Shown: piece by piece, positions 52,506 through 63,436 of the stretch
Numbering within the stretch: the first letter of the stretch is position 1
Layout of the letters: each line of letters begins with the position of its first letter
Source of the DNA: Azophilus sp965220835
GTDB taxonomy: Bacteria > Pseudomonadota > Gammaproteobacteria > Pseudomonadales > Azotimanducaceae
Assembly (NCBI GenBank): GCA_965220835.1
Contig: OZ244842.1
Coordinates: 3,968,001 to 4,032,000 of the forward strand
Direction: 5' to 3'
Length of the DNA stretch: 64,000 nucleotides
Program-made: the position numbers and the translations under genes
The notes under the pieces: model-generated
The model's database searches: none
Seen by the model: the letters and a program-made list of their open reading frames with translations, nothing else
What the model was told of the DNA's origin: nothing

Positions 52506-53108
52506 ATGGCGAAGAAGGCGGCTGAAGCGGAGCAGGAAGCGCTCGAACCGGCTGAAGAAGCGGCATCCGAGCTGGATTCCGCGGCGGATGAGGCGGCACC
52601 CCAAGGGGATGACGAGGCTGCGCCGGACTTGCAGGCGGCACTGGAGGCTGCGCAGGACGAGGTCGCAAACCTGAAGGATGCGGCGCTGCGGGCGCAGGCG
52701 GAGGTGGAGAACATGCGCCGCCGAGCCGCCCGCGACGTGGAGAACGCCCACAAGTTCGCGTTAGAGCGCTTTGCCGAAAGCCTGCTGCCGGTCGTTGACA
52801 GTTTGGAGAAGTCCGTGGAGAGCGCTGCGGAGGCAGCTGACGCGGCGGCGGTGTCCGAAGGCGTCAGACTCTGCCTAAAGCTCTTCCTCGACACCTTGGC
52901 CAAGAACGGCATCGAGCAAGTGGACCCCTTGGGCGAACCCTTCGATCCCGCGCAGTCCGAAGCCATGGCCATGGTGGAGAACCCGGACGCGGAGCCGAAC
53001 TCGGTGATGGAGGTAATGCAGAAGGGCTATGCCCTCAACGGGCGCTTGGTGCGGGCGGCCAAGGTCATCGTCGCCAAGGCGCCGGCCGCTGCCGGGTCAG
53101 CGGACTGA
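52506..53108 (+). CDS. grpE: nucleotide exchange factor GrpE
   Basis: 200 aa. The acidic N-terminal ~60 residues are followed by a long helix (LKDAALRAQAEVENMRRRAARD) and the beta domain ending NPDAEPNSVMEVMQKGYALNGRLVRAAKVIVAK, diagnostic of GrpE. It forms a dimer that releases ADP from DnaK. The sigma-32 promoter just upstream makes it heat-inducible. dnaK follows after a 228-bp gap containing 16-bp repeats. Confidence 0.96.
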   Translation: MAKKAAEAEQEALEPAEEAASELDSAADEAAPQGDDEAAPDLQAALEAAQDEVANLKDAALRAQAEVENMRRRAARDVENAHKFALERFAESLLPVVDSLEKSVESAAEAADAAAVSEGVRLCLKLFLDTLAKNGIEQVDPLGEPFDPAQSEAMAMVENPDAEPNSVMEVMQKGYALNGRLVRAAKVIVAKAPAAAGSAD

Positions 53109-53109
53109 G

Positions 53110-53221
53110 TCATCCACGGGTCCCGTAATCCACTGATTGAGTGATTCACGGATTGATGAACCCACGAATGGACAAATGCACAGACTGACTAGTCCACGGA
53201 TTGATAAATCCGCCTGTGCCC
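53110..53221. repeat. degenerate 16-bp tandem repeat between grpE and dnaK
   Basis: Seven end-to-end 16-bp units run from 53110 to 53221. The core is approximately a-tccacggattgat. Units at 53126, 53142 and 53190 are closest to each other (taatccactgattgag, tgattcacggattgat, tagtccacggattgat); those at the ends are weaker. No ORF uses them. Confidence 0.7.
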
Positions 53222-53336
53222 CCATTAACTGAACAATCGGCGGCTGCGGACGCAGGGCAAGCAACCAGCAAGCCGTCAATTTGCCCGGGCTTCGGAACGA
53301 GGTGCGGGCCAACGCAACATTTGGAGCAATCGGAAC

Positions 53337-55280
<1,944 letters not shown>

Positions 55281-55411
55281 GCGGGGCAGATTCTGCAGAG
55301 CGAGGGCATCTTGCCCGCGGACGGCGCGAAGCGGCGTTTCTCTTGAGTTAGGATGATTGAGGCGACGGAGCCTCCCATCAACACATCGAGGCCCCATGCA
55401 GGAACCAACTG

Positions 55412-56539
55412 ATGGCTAAGCGCGACTACTACGAGGTCCTGGGGCTGAACCGGGACGCCTCCGACGATGACGTCAAGAAGGCCTATCGACGCTTGGCCAT
55501 GAAGCTGCACCCGGACCGCAATCCGGATGACGCGGGGGCGGAGGAGAAGTTCAAGGAAGCCTCGGAGGCCTACGAGGTGCTCTCCGACCGGGAGAAGCGC
55601 GGCGCCTACGATCAGTTTGGCCACGCCGGCGTGGATCCCAGCGCTGGCGGCATGGGCGGCGCGGGCTTCAACGGCAGTTTCAGCGACATTTTCGGCGACG
55701 TCTTTGGCGACATCTTCGGTGGCGCCCGCTCCGCGCGCAGCGCCCGTTCCCGAGGCGCGGACCTTCGCTACGCCCTAACCCTCGACTTGGAGCAGGCCGT
55801 GCAAGGCGACACCGTGGAAATTTCGGTGCCCGTGCTGGCTGCCTGCGAGGAGTGCCGAGGTAGCGGCTCGGCGCCCGGAACCCAACCGAGCACCTGCCCG
55901 GAATGCTCTGGTGCCGGGCAGATCCGCGTGGCCCAAGGCTTCTTCTCCCTGCAGCAAACCTGCCCCCGCTGCCGGGGCGCCGGGCAGGTCATCACCGATC
56001 CCTGCCGCCGCTGCGGCGGTCGCGGCCGGGTGGAGGAACGCAAGACCCTGTCGGTGCGCATTCCACCCGGCGTGGACACCGGCGACCGCATCCGCTTGGC
56101 CGGTGAAGGCGAACCAGGCCGCGGCGGCGAAGCGGGCGACCTCTACGTGCAGGTGGAGGTGCGCGAGCATCCCATCTTTGAGCGCGACGGCCGCCACCTG
56201 TTCTGCGAGGTGCCGCTGTCCTTTGCTGACGCTGCCTTGGGCGGCGAACTGGAGGTGCCCACCCTAACCGGACGGGTGAAGCTCAAGGTGCCCCCGGAAA
56301 CCCAAACCGGCAAGATGTTCCGCCTGCGGGGCCGGGGCGTGACCCCGGTGCGTGGCGGCGGTGTGGGGGATCTGTTGTGCAAGGTGGTGGTGGAAACCCC
56401 CGTCAAGCTCGATGATTCCCAGAAGGAGCTGTTGCGCAAGTTCAAGGACAGTCTGGAGCAGAGTGCGGAGCATCATTCGCCGAAGGAAAGCGGCTGGTTC
56501 CGCGGCGTCAAGGACTTTTTCGACAGCTTGAAGCTCTGA
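55412..56539 (+). CDS. dnaJ: chaperone DnaJ (Hsp40)
   Basis: 375 aa. N-terminal J domain with the HPD triad (KLHPDRNPDD), a Gly/Phe-rich linker (GGMGGAGFNGSFSDIFGDVFG), four CxxCxGxG zinc motifs (CEECRGSG, CPECSGAG, CPRCRGAG, CRRCGGRG) and the C-terminal substrate-binding domains. It stimulates DnaK ATP hydrolysis and delivers clients. Standard type I DnaJ. Confidence 0.98.
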   Translation: MAKRDYYEVLGLNRDASDDDVKKAYRRLAMKLHPDRNPDDAGAEEKFKEASEAYEVLSDREKRGAYDQFGHAGVDPSAGGMGGAGFNGSFSDIFGDVFGDIFGGARSARSARSRGADLRYALTLDLEQAVQGDTVEISVPVLAACEECRGSGSAPGTQPSTCPECSGAGQIRVAQGFFSLQQTCPRCRGAGQVITDPCRRCGGRGRVEERKTLSVRIPPGVDTGDRIRLAGEGEPGRGGEAGDLYVQVEVREHPIFERDGRHLFCEVPLSFADAALGGELEVPTLTGRVKLKVPPETQTGKMFRLRGRGVTPVRGGGVGDLLCKVVVETPVKLDDSQKELLRKFKDSLEQSAEHHSPKESGWFRGVKDFFDSLKL

Positions 56540-56562
56540 CGCCGCACTAGGGAGCAGCAAAC

Positions 56563-57360
56563 ATGCAAGTTGCCATTGCGGGCGCGTCCGGGCGCATGGG
56601 ACGCACCCTGATTCAAGCCATTGCCGAGGACGGCGCGCTGCAGCTGGGGGTGGCCATAGAACAGCCCGGCGCCCCGTCGGTTGGGGCGGACGCCGGGGAG
56701 TTGGCGGGGGTGGGCGCTTTGGGCGTGGCCATCGTTGACTCCGTGGCCGACGTGATCGACGATTTCGAGACGCTCATTGACTTCACGGTGCCGAATGCCA
56801 CCTTGGCGGCGGTGGATGCCTGCCATGACGCGGGCCGGGGCCTGGTCATCGGCACCACCGGCTTCGATGCAGACGGCCTGGCCCAAATTCGAGCCGCGGC
56901 GGAAGCGGTTCCCATTGTCATGGCACCCAACATGAGCATTGGCGTCAACTTGATGTTCCGCTTGGTGGAGCAGGCGGCCCGGGCGTTGGGCGACGAAGTG
57001 GACATTGAGGTGGTCGAGGCCCACCACCGGCACAAGATCGACGCGCCCTCCGGCACTGCGGTGCGCTTGGGCGAGATTGTGGCCGGCACCCTCGGCCGCA
57101 GCTTGGAGGAAGACGCCGTTTACGGCCGCCAAGGCGAAACCGGCGCCCGCAGCCGGCGCACCATCGGCTTCAGCGCCCTGCGCGGCGGCGACATCGTCGG
57201 CGACCACACGGTGATGTTCGCCGGCGGCGGTGAGCGCCTGGAGATCACCCATCGAGCCGCCAGCCGCATGAACTTCGCCCTAGGCGCCCTGCGGGCGGCC
57301 AAATTCCTCGCCGACAAGGGCCACGGCCTGTTCGACATGCAGGACGTCCTGGCCTTCTAA
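56563..57360 (+). CDS. dapB: 4-hydroxy-tetrahydrodipicolinate reductase DapB
   Basis: 265 aa. NAD(P)-binding VAIAGASGRMGRTL at the N-terminus, the GTTGFD loop, APNMSIGVNL, and the catalytic block VEAHHRHKIDAPSGTA. It reduces hydroxy-tetrahydrodipicolinate in lysine and diaminopimelate synthesis. It starts 23 bp after dnaJ, the usual order in gammaproteobacteria, where carAB often follows; here the downstream gene is convergent instead. Confidence 0.97.
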   Translation: MQVAIAGASGRMGRTLIQAIAEDGALQLGVAIEQPGAPSVGADAGELAGVGALGVAIVDSVADVIDDFETLIDFTVPNATLAAVDACHDAGRGLVIGTTGFDADGLAQIRAAAEAVPIVMAPNMSIGVNLMFRLVEQAARALGDEVDIEVVEAHHRHKIDAPSGTAVRLGEIVAGTLGRSLEEDAVYGRQGETGARSRRTIGFSALRGGDIVGDHTVMFAGGGERLEITHRAASRMNFALGALRAAKFLADKGHGLFDMQDVLAF

Positions 57361-57367
57361 CGGCACG

Positions 57368-58048
57368 CTAGCCCCTGCGCTGCTTCACATAGTCCACCGC
57401 CTTTTTGGCGATCAGCGGGAACAAGCCGAGTAGCGCGAAGGAGAGAATCAAGGTCGGTGAGAGGATGCCGGCGAGGGTTTCGAGTTGGCCGAGTTGTTGG
57501 CCGGCGTTCACGAACACGACGGTGCCCGCCAGCATGCCCACTTGGCTGACCCAGAAGAACGTCCATACCCTAAGCGGCGTCAATCCCATGGCGAGGTTGA
57601 TGGCGAAGAAGGGGAATGCCGGCACCAGGCGCAGGGCGAACAGGTAAAAGGCACCATCCTTGCGCACCCCTTCGTTGATGGGCCCAAGCTGTTTCTCAAA
57701 GCGCCTTTGCACCGCATCGCGCAGCAGGTAGCGGGCCAGCAGGAAGGCGAGGGTGGCGCCGATGGTGCTGGCGAAGGAAACGATCACCGTGCCCAGCGCC
57801 AGCCCGAAAATGGCGCCGGCCGCCAAGGTCAGCAGGGCAGCACCGGGCAGGGAAAGCCCGGTGATGGCGACGTAGGCGGCCAGGAACGCCAGGCTGGTCA
57901 GCCATGGGCTGGCTTGGTGGAATTCCACGGCGGCGCTGCGTTGGGCCTGCAGGAACTCCAGGCTCAGGTAACGTTGCAGATCGAACTGGAAAAACAGCGC
58001 CACCAGAACGAGCACTGCGGCCACTAGGATGATTTGGTTGCGCTTCAC
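57368..58048 (-). CDS. TVP38/TMEM64 (VTT-domain) membrane protein
   Basis: 226 aa. About five hydrophobic helices: an N-terminal anchor (IILVAAVLVLVALFFQF), SLAFLAAYVAITGLSLPGAALLTLAAG, the family block GAFYLFALRLVPAFPFFAINLAMGLTPLR, and two C-terminal helices. The VTT/SNARE-associated family (relatives of DedA) is linked to lipid scrambling or transport. It shares a strand with the upstream DUF547 gene (42-bp gap), a frequently seen pairing. Confidence 0.9.
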   Translation of the reverse strand: MKRNQIILVAAVLVLVALFFQFDLQRYLSLEFLQAQRSAAVEFHQASPWLTSLAFLAAYVAITGLSLPGAALLTLAAGAIFGLALGTVIVSFASTIGATLAFLLARYLLRDAVQRRFEKQLGPINEGVRKDGAFYLFALRLVPAFPFFAINLAMGLTPLRVWTFFWVSQVGMLAGTVVFVNAGQQLGQLETLAGILSPTLILSFALLGLFPLIAKKAVDYVKQRRG

Positions 58049-58090
58049 CGCTTGCGTTGCCTTGGGTTTTGCTCTGATTGGCCTGCGCGG

Positions 58091-58924
58091 TCAGGGCCCG
58101 TTCAGGCGCCAGTCGTAGTGGTGGCCGAAGCGGTTGTGCCCGTCCAAGGCGGTGGCTAGTTCGGGCCTTGCGTATTGGAGAACGTGGGCCAGCACGCCCG
58201 CGTTGCTGCTTCCGAAGTCGGTCTTGAACCACTGGTAGATGCTGGACAGCCGCAACTTGCCATCGCTCACCTGCACGCCCCTCGGGTGGTTGATGTAGTC
58301 CGCAGCACCCTGCTCCATAAGCCGTTCCAAGTTGTCGGCGCGGTAAGCCTCAGAAGCGAGGTTGGGGCAGCCGAGGCTGGCGCAGTTTACCGCGTAGTGG
58401 ATGCGCGGATCCCGCCAGATGGGCCTGAGAATGCCGTGCTCGATGTTGTTCAGCGTCAGCTCATCGCCCTGCACGACGATGAGCTTGAGGTTCCATGGGC
58501 CGAAGTCGAACAGGCCGCTCTTGATGTCCTTGATCGAGTCCACCGGGTAGCGGGGCACGATCACGAACACGGTAAGCGCGTTGTAGAGGTTGATCCAGTA
58601 GGCCATTTGCTCCGCCTTGGCGAAGACTCGGGGGTCCAGCGCGGCCAGGCTATCGAGATAGTCCCCCAGTTGCTGGCGATCATCGGCGTTCGCCTTGAGT
58701 GCGCCATAGTCGAAGCGGTGAATGCCGGATGGGTGTTCGGTCAGCAGGTAGCGGTCGAGGATTTGCTGCCAGGATGCATGGTCGATGGTCGCCGAATTGG
58801 ACTCATCGCTCGCATCCCACTCGCGCATCAGCTCCGCGTCCTTCGCCGCGGCTGGAACGCTGACTAGGCCCAGCAGAATGGCCAAGACAGCGGTAGCGCC
58901 CAGCAAGCCCCTAGCTCTCCCCAT
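58091..58924 (-). CDS. DUF547 secreted protein
   Basis: 277 aa from ATG 58924 with signal peptide (LGATAVLAILLGLVSVPAAA); the open frame upstream to 59023 is not needed. DUF547 hallmarks are QMAYWINLYNALTVFVIV, LTLNNIEHGILRP and HYAVNCASLGCPNL, which include conserved His, Asn and Cys residues of a thiol-protease-like fold. Function is unproven. Likely an operon with the TVP38 gene. Confidence 0.88.
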   Translation of the reverse strand: MGRARGLLGATAVLAILLGLVSVPAAAKDAELMREWDASDESNSATIDHASWQQILDRYLLTEHPSGIHRFDYGALKANADDRQQLGDYLDSLAALDPRVFAKAEQMAYWINLYNALTVFVIVPRYPVDSIKDIKSGLFDFGPWNLKLIVVQGDELTLNNIEHGILRPIWRDPRIHYAVNCASLGCPNLASEAYRADNLERLMEQGAADYINHPRGVQVSDGKLRLSSIYQWFKTDFGSSNAGVLAHVLQYARPELATALDGHNRFGHHYDWRLNGP

Positions 58925-59189
58925 TGTGCCAAGCCGCTGGTGCCGATGGAAAAACTCGCTCGCTGATAGGCCGTCTCCAGTGGTTCCATGGAAGAACCCT
59001 GGGCTCAGGATGGTTCCTTTCATCGTCAGTATTGCCCCTCTCTAGATGGACTGCGGTGGGCACGGGGTTCGACATCGCCGCCGCTGTTGCCGGCGGGACC
59101 CTGCAATGCTCAGGATGCCGCAACCGGCGCCGCATCTCGGCGAGGAGCAACGGGAGCCCATCAACGGGTGCAACAGCGCTTTGGAGTGC

Positions 59190-59804
59190 CTAATGGGCGG
59201 CGGAGAGAGCGGGTGGGCCGCGGTCGGGACTGGGCTCGACCTTGGTCGTCCCCAGCAGCTTCTTGAGCGCCTCGGCACCGCCCACGTAGTGGCCGTCGAT
59301 CCAGATCTGCGGCACCGTGACCGGCGTCTTGGGGCCGATGATGGGTTTAACGCGGGCCAGCATTTCGTACAGCGCACGAGTGTCCTTGACCACGTCGTAG
59401 TAGCGGTTTTCGATACCCGCTTGGGAAAGGTAGGCCTTGGCCCGAACGCAGTGCGGACAGCCGGACTTGCCAAACACGTGATTGCCGACGAGGGGCATGT
59501 CTGCCATGGCGGCTTCGATGACGGCCTGGGTCAGCACGCCCCGATTCAACGCCGCGCCCTGGGAGATGACCTTGCCGTTCACCAGCACGATGGGGGCGTG
59601 CCAGCCTCCTTTGGGCAGCGGCTTCCACCACTCGGTGAGCCAGTCGCGAAGATCGAGTTCCACCTCGATGCCCGCCAAGTCGGTTGCGATGCAGTCTTGG
59701 ATGATGTCGTGGGTCAGCGAGCACTCGCCGCAGGGGATGTTCACCTTGAACGGCCCCCAAGCGCCCGCCCAGCGAAAAACGGTGATGTTGACGGGGCTGG
59801 CCAT
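59190..59804 (-). CDS. glutaredoxin-domain protein with N-terminal thioredoxin-like half
   Basis: 204 aa. The C-terminal half is a complete glutaredoxin: active site CPHC at residues 116-119 (GKSGCPHCVRAKAYL), then the cis-Pro loop VTVPQIWIDGHYVGG. The N-terminal half has a second Cys pair, CGEC at 25-28, followed by LTHDII and a LVNGKVISQGAALNRG segment, which looks like a diverged MerB-like or thioredoxin-like module. No signal peptide, so cytoplasmic thiol-disulfide chemistry. Substrate unknown. Confidence 0.75.
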   Translation of the reverse strand: MASPVNITVFRWAGAWGPFKVNIPCGECSLTHDIIQDCIATDLAGIEVELDLRDWLTEWWKPLPKGGWHAPIVLVNGKVISQGAALNRGVLTQAVIEAAMADMPLVGNHVFGKSGCPHCVRAKAYLSQAGIENRYYDVVKDTRALYEMLARVKPIIGPKTPVTVPQIWIDGHYVGGAEALKKLLGTTKVEPSPDRGPPALSAAH

Positions 59805-59887
59805 TCGCTACCTGTTGGGTTGGGTGTGGGGTTGAACTGTAACGCTGCCAAGCGTTGGCGCACAAGGCGTGCGCGCTTCGCGGACGG

Positions 59888-59935
59888 GGCGAACCGAATG
59901 TTTGGCGAACCCCAAGTTCGGCGAACCCAGGGTTC
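59888..59935. repeat. 16-bp tandem repeat, three units
   Basis: ggcgaaccgaatgttt, ggcgaaccccaagttc and ggcgaacccagggttc follow one another exactly at 59888, 59904 and 59920. The third unit ends in a 15-bp palindrome (cgaaccc-a-gggttcg, 59922-59936). It lies in the gap between the phosphoesterase stop and the glutaredoxin gene start. Confidence 0.75.
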
Positions 59936-59975
59936 GTTGTGGTTTCGCTGGCGCGATGTTCCGCGCTTGCCTGCC

Positions 59976-61628
59976 TTATGGGTTGGCGCTGGATCCGGTG
60001 ACCTCGAGCACCTTGTGGCCGTGGTGGGTGGCGCCGAAATCGTCGGTCGCGACCACGGACAGCAGGTGGGTGCCCGGCCCGAGGTCATCCGGCAGGTCGG
60101 CGACCCACAGGTGCGTCGATGGTGAGGGCGACACCCAAGGCTTGATCACGGTGGCGTGGCGCTCCGCCCATTCGAGATAGCTGGGGTCGAAAGCTCTCAC
60201 TTGGCGCATGTCCGCCCAGTTTCCGTCATCAACTTGGAACCGGACCCTTGACCTGGGGCCGCCATCGAACAGGTTGACGACAACGGCGGCCGCGGCAACT
60301 TGGTCTTCGTTGATGCGGCCGTCGTAGAGTGCGCCAGGCCGGAAGTCGCGATAGCCGCCGCCCGGCCCGTGGTGGGCGGCGTCGACCATGATGCGCATCT
60401 GGTGGCTCTCGGGGCGCCCGGCGGCCTTGAACGTTACCCGCAGGTCCGTGCCATCCACATGCATGCGGTGGTATCCCCTGGGCGTTCCGTCGCGCTGCAT
60501 GGAGATGGGCAGCGCGTCGGCGTCAAAGGGTCCGCTCCACCAACTGCCGGACACGGTGGATAGCACGTGGTGATGAAATGCCGCCTCGCCCTTGTAGCCG
60601 TCCTCTTCACCGATCCAGACATGTTCGGTGGTGTGGGTGTGGCCGGCCATTGCGTACAGGTTGGGATAGTCCTTGAGCAGGTCGAATAGCGCCTGACGGT
60701 CTTCCATGCCGCGCGGGTCGCTCCGCGTCAGGAGTGGTATGTGCATGGCCAGCACCAGCAGCCTGTCGCTCGGCACGTGTTGGAGTTCGGCCTTGAGCCA
60801 CGCGATTTGCGCTTCGCCCAGCGCCGCATCGTAGCCGCCGGCGGCGCGCGGGTTGTCAGGCGCGGGCGCGGTGCCTTGGTAGCGCACGTTGTCGAGCACC
60901 ACGAACACCGCGTTGGCGTATTCGAAGGCGTAGTAGGGCGGGCCGTACCACTTGGAGAACGTCTCCAGCGAGTGTTCGTCCGAAGGCGCGAGGAAGTTGA
61001 GTTCGTGGTTGCCGGGCACGTTGTACCAAGGAATGCCCAGCATCGCGATGATGCTGTTGTAGCGGGGGAACATGGACAGGTCGTCGAAGAGAATGTCGCC
61101 CATGGTCATGCCAAAGGCGGCGCCAGTGCCGATGAGTTCGCTGACCACGCCATCGCGGATGTAGTCGAGTTCCGCCTCAGTCTGCGGCTGCGGGTCGGCG
61201 AACAGAATGGCCTCGAAGCTGGCCGGCTCCTCCTGTCGATGCAGGGGGAAGTCCATGCGCTCCGGCAAGGGTCCGGTCGGTTCGATGCCGGAGTAGCGAA
61301 GCCCGGGCGGCGACCCGTTGGGCCGGTGCAGGTAGTGGAAGCGCGGCAGGCGGTAGGCGTCCAAAGGCGTCATGTAGCCGGAGGGCTTGGTGATGAAGAC
61401 GATGCTGTCGCCATTCACGCTGAGTTGGTAGGCGCCGTTTGCGTCCGTCAGCGTCACGTCCCTGCCGTTCGATACGCGCACGTCGGCAATGCCGGGCTCA
61501 TCCGGGTCGGCCTGGCCGTTGCGGTTCAGGTCCTCGAACACCCGGCCACCAAGGGGGTCCGCCAAGGATGAGGTGGCTAAGAGGCAGGCGATGGGAAAGG
61601 CGCTGGAGAAGCGTCGGAAATAAGACAT
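59976..61628 (-). CDS. exported calcineurin-like phosphoesterase with SdrD-B-like N-terminal domain
   Basis: 550 aa with signal peptide (FPIACLLATSSLA). Residues ~25-85 are a Cna-B/SdrD-like beta domain with an EF-hand-type calcium loop (EDLNRNGQADPDEPGIADV). The central metallophosphoesterase has FADPQPQ, MGDILFDD, VPGNHELNF and AGHTHTTEHVW; the first motif has Gln instead of the usual His. A C-terminal beta-rich domain follows. Such three-domain proteins are predicted secreted phosphodiesterases. Substrate unknown. Confidence 0.88.
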   Translation of the reverse strand: MSYFRRFSSAFPIACLLATSSLADPLGGRVFEDLNRNGQADPDEPGIADVRVSNGRDVTLTDANGAYQLSVNGDSIVFITKPSGYMTPLDAYRLPRFHYLHRPNGSPPGLRYSGIEPTGPLPERMDFPLHRQEEPASFEAILFADPQPQTEAELDYIRDGVVSELIGTGAAFGMTMGDILFDDLSMFPRYNSIIAMLGIPWYNVPGNHELNFLAPSDEHSLETFSKWYGPPYYAFEYANAVFVVLDNVRYQGTAPAPDNPRAAGGYDAALGEAQIAWLKAELQHVPSDRLLVLAMHIPLLTRSDPRGMEDRQALFDLLKDYPNLYAMAGHTHTTEHVWIGEEDGYKGEAAFHHHVLSTVSGSWWSGPFDADALPISMQRDGTPRGYHRMHVDGTDLRVTFKAAGRPESHQMRIMVDAAHHGPGGGYRDFRPGALYDGRINEDQVAAAAVVVNLFDGGPRSRVRFQVDDGNWADMRQVRAFDPSYLEWAERHATVIKPWVSPSPSTHLWVADLPDDLGPGTHLLSVVATDDFGATHHGHKVLEVTGSSANP

Positions 61629-61998
61629 GGGCGATGCCAGCGTTGGTTGACTGGGCCCTGCATTCTACAGGAGGACTCCCGTTGTGGATCGGACGCGCTG
61701 GTCAAGGCTTTACGCGCAAGTCAGGTTCGGACTCTCTGATCAAGGCGAAAAACTTGGTGGCCTGTTAACGACGAGACGCCCTAGGTCACAGAACCTGCTC
61801 GATCTTAAAGGACCGAGGACCTCCCGGCCCGCTCCGGGAACCCGATCGGTCGTAACGGAGACAGCGCCTAGCGGCCCGCTCCGTGAACCGGTTCGGTCAT
61901 CGAAGACAGGGCGTCCCGCGCTCGAAACTTGCTGAACCGGCTCTGCCCACCCTTCTTGGCGCCTGCGCATCCGCCAGATCATTGGCAGGGATGCCAAG
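61629..61998. repeat. intergenic region with a 47-bp direct repeat (61825-61918)
   Basis: Two 47-bp direct repeats begin at 61825 and 61872 (both start cggcccgctccg, differing at about a quarter of positions). The rest of this 370-bp gap has no credible ORF, tRNA or promoter I can name. Confidence 0.6.
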
Positions 61999-63354
61999 TT
62001 AACTCGATGCCCGAACGGCCTGCAGGCGGTCGCGCAGCTCCGCATGGGCCTTGCGGGTCAGTGGGTAGTTCCAGGCGATGAGTGCGCACAGCGCGAAGCC
62101 GCTGGCGGGGCCGAGGCAGTAGAGCAGGCGCAGCCCAAGCAGGCTGTCCCACTCATTGACAACGCCGGGGTCGGGGTTGAAGCTGGTGAACGCCAATATC
62201 CACATGGCGATGGCTGGGCCAAGGGATGCGGCCACTTTGATGGCGAAGGACCAGACGGCGAAGAACCAGGCGGCGCGATCCTCCCCGCTTTCCAGCGTAT
62301 CCACATCGATCACGTCGGCCTTCATGGAATCCGGCAACACGCGAAACGTGGCGCCGCAAAATCCTGTGCAGCAGGCGACGGGCAGCATCCAGAAGAAGTC
62401 CCCCGGCCCGATGAGCAGATAGCTGCACTGGAGGCAGGAGAACACAAACAGCGACACGCACCACACCCGGTGCTTGTCCACCGTGCGGGCCACGCGCACC
62501 CAAAAGGGGATGCCAATCAACTGCGCGCCGTAGAAGACGAACAGAAACAGCAGGAAGTTCTCATCGTCCTGGGCCACGCCGCGGATGAAGAACACGAACA
62601 GCACGGTCGATATGGCAGAGCCGAACTGGTTGACGAAAAAGGCCAGCACCAGCCGCTTGAAGGCGCTGTTGCGCCACATGATCTTCAAGCCCGGTACCAA
62701 GGGCACCCTTGCGGGCAGGAAGTGGTTGCCTTCGGGCACCTTGGCCACCGTCAGCGTGACGGTCACGGGGATCAGCACCAGCAGCATCACCGTCAGAACC
62801 TCCAGGTTCGCCCGAATGCCGGCGTAGCCGAACAGAATGCCCACCAGCCAAGGCGCCACCTTGCTGGCGGCGTTGGCGGAGATTCCGAGCCATGCGCGCC
62901 AGCCCGTGATGCGCGTGCGTTGGTGGTAGTGGGGCGACAGCTCCGCCCCCCAGGCGTAGTACGGAATGAACAGCATGGTCCAGCCGAGCCACAGGACGAT
63001 GAGCCAGCCGAGCAGATAGGCCGCCGTCACCGGCGGTTCGGGAATGAACAGCTTGTAAACGGCGATCATCAGGATCGGCACCGCGGCCATCATCCACACC
63101 CGCCGCCGTCCCCAGCGGGATTGGGTGCGGTCGGAGAGCCAGCCGATGAGTGGGTCGGAAACCGCATCGAAGACCCGCGACAGCAGCAGCACGGTGCCCA
63201 CCGCCGCGAGGCTGACGCCGAGATCCTGACCGTAGTAGTTGGGCACCAAAGCCGCGACGGGAATGGCGGCCACCTCGGTGGGCATGTTCGCCAAGCCGTA
63301 GTAGAACAGGGTCCTCTGCGGCACGCGCTCTTGGGCTTCCGCGGGCTCGGGCAT
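61999..63354 (-). CDS. GPH/MFS-family sugar or glycoside:cation symporter
   Basis: 451 aa from ATG 63354 (a TTG at 63372 is a weaker alternative). Twelve helices; SRVFDAVSDPLIGWLSDRTQSRWGRRR is the diagnostic loop 2-3 of the glycoside-pentoside-hexuronide family (MelB). Family members import sugars or glucuronides with Na+ or H+, though many marine members have unknown substrates. It lies downstream of the broken TonB receptor on the same strand, which may once have supplied its substrate across the outer membrane. Confidence 0.88.
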   Translation of the reverse strand: MPEPAEAQERVPQRTLFYYGLANMPTEVAAIPVAALVPNYYGQDLGVSLAAVGTVLLLSRVFDAVSDPLIGWLSDRTQSRWGRRRVWMMAAVPILMIAVYKLFIPEPPVTAAYLLGWLIVLWLGWTMLFIPYYAWGAELSPHYHQRTRITGWRAWLGISANAASKVAPWLVGILFGYAGIRANLEVLTVMLLVLIPVTVTLTVAKVPEGNHFLPARVPLVPGLKIMWRNSAFKRLVLAFFVNQFGSAISTVLFVFFIRGVAQDDENFLLFLFVFYGAQLIGIPFWVRVARTVDKHRVWCVSLFVFSCLQCSYLLIGPGDFFWMLPVACCTGFCGATFRVLPDSMKADVIDVDTLESGEDRAAWFFAVWSFAIKVAASLGPAIAMWILAFTSFNPDPGVVNEWDSLLGLRLLYCLGPASGFALCALIAWNYPLTRKAHAELRDRLQAVRASS

Positions 63355-63436
63355 GGTGCGGTCAGAGCGCAAGGTGTGTGGCCCTAGCCTGGCTTTGCGG
63401 CGGGCTGCCGGCCAACCCGCCGCGTGCTCTGGGGAC

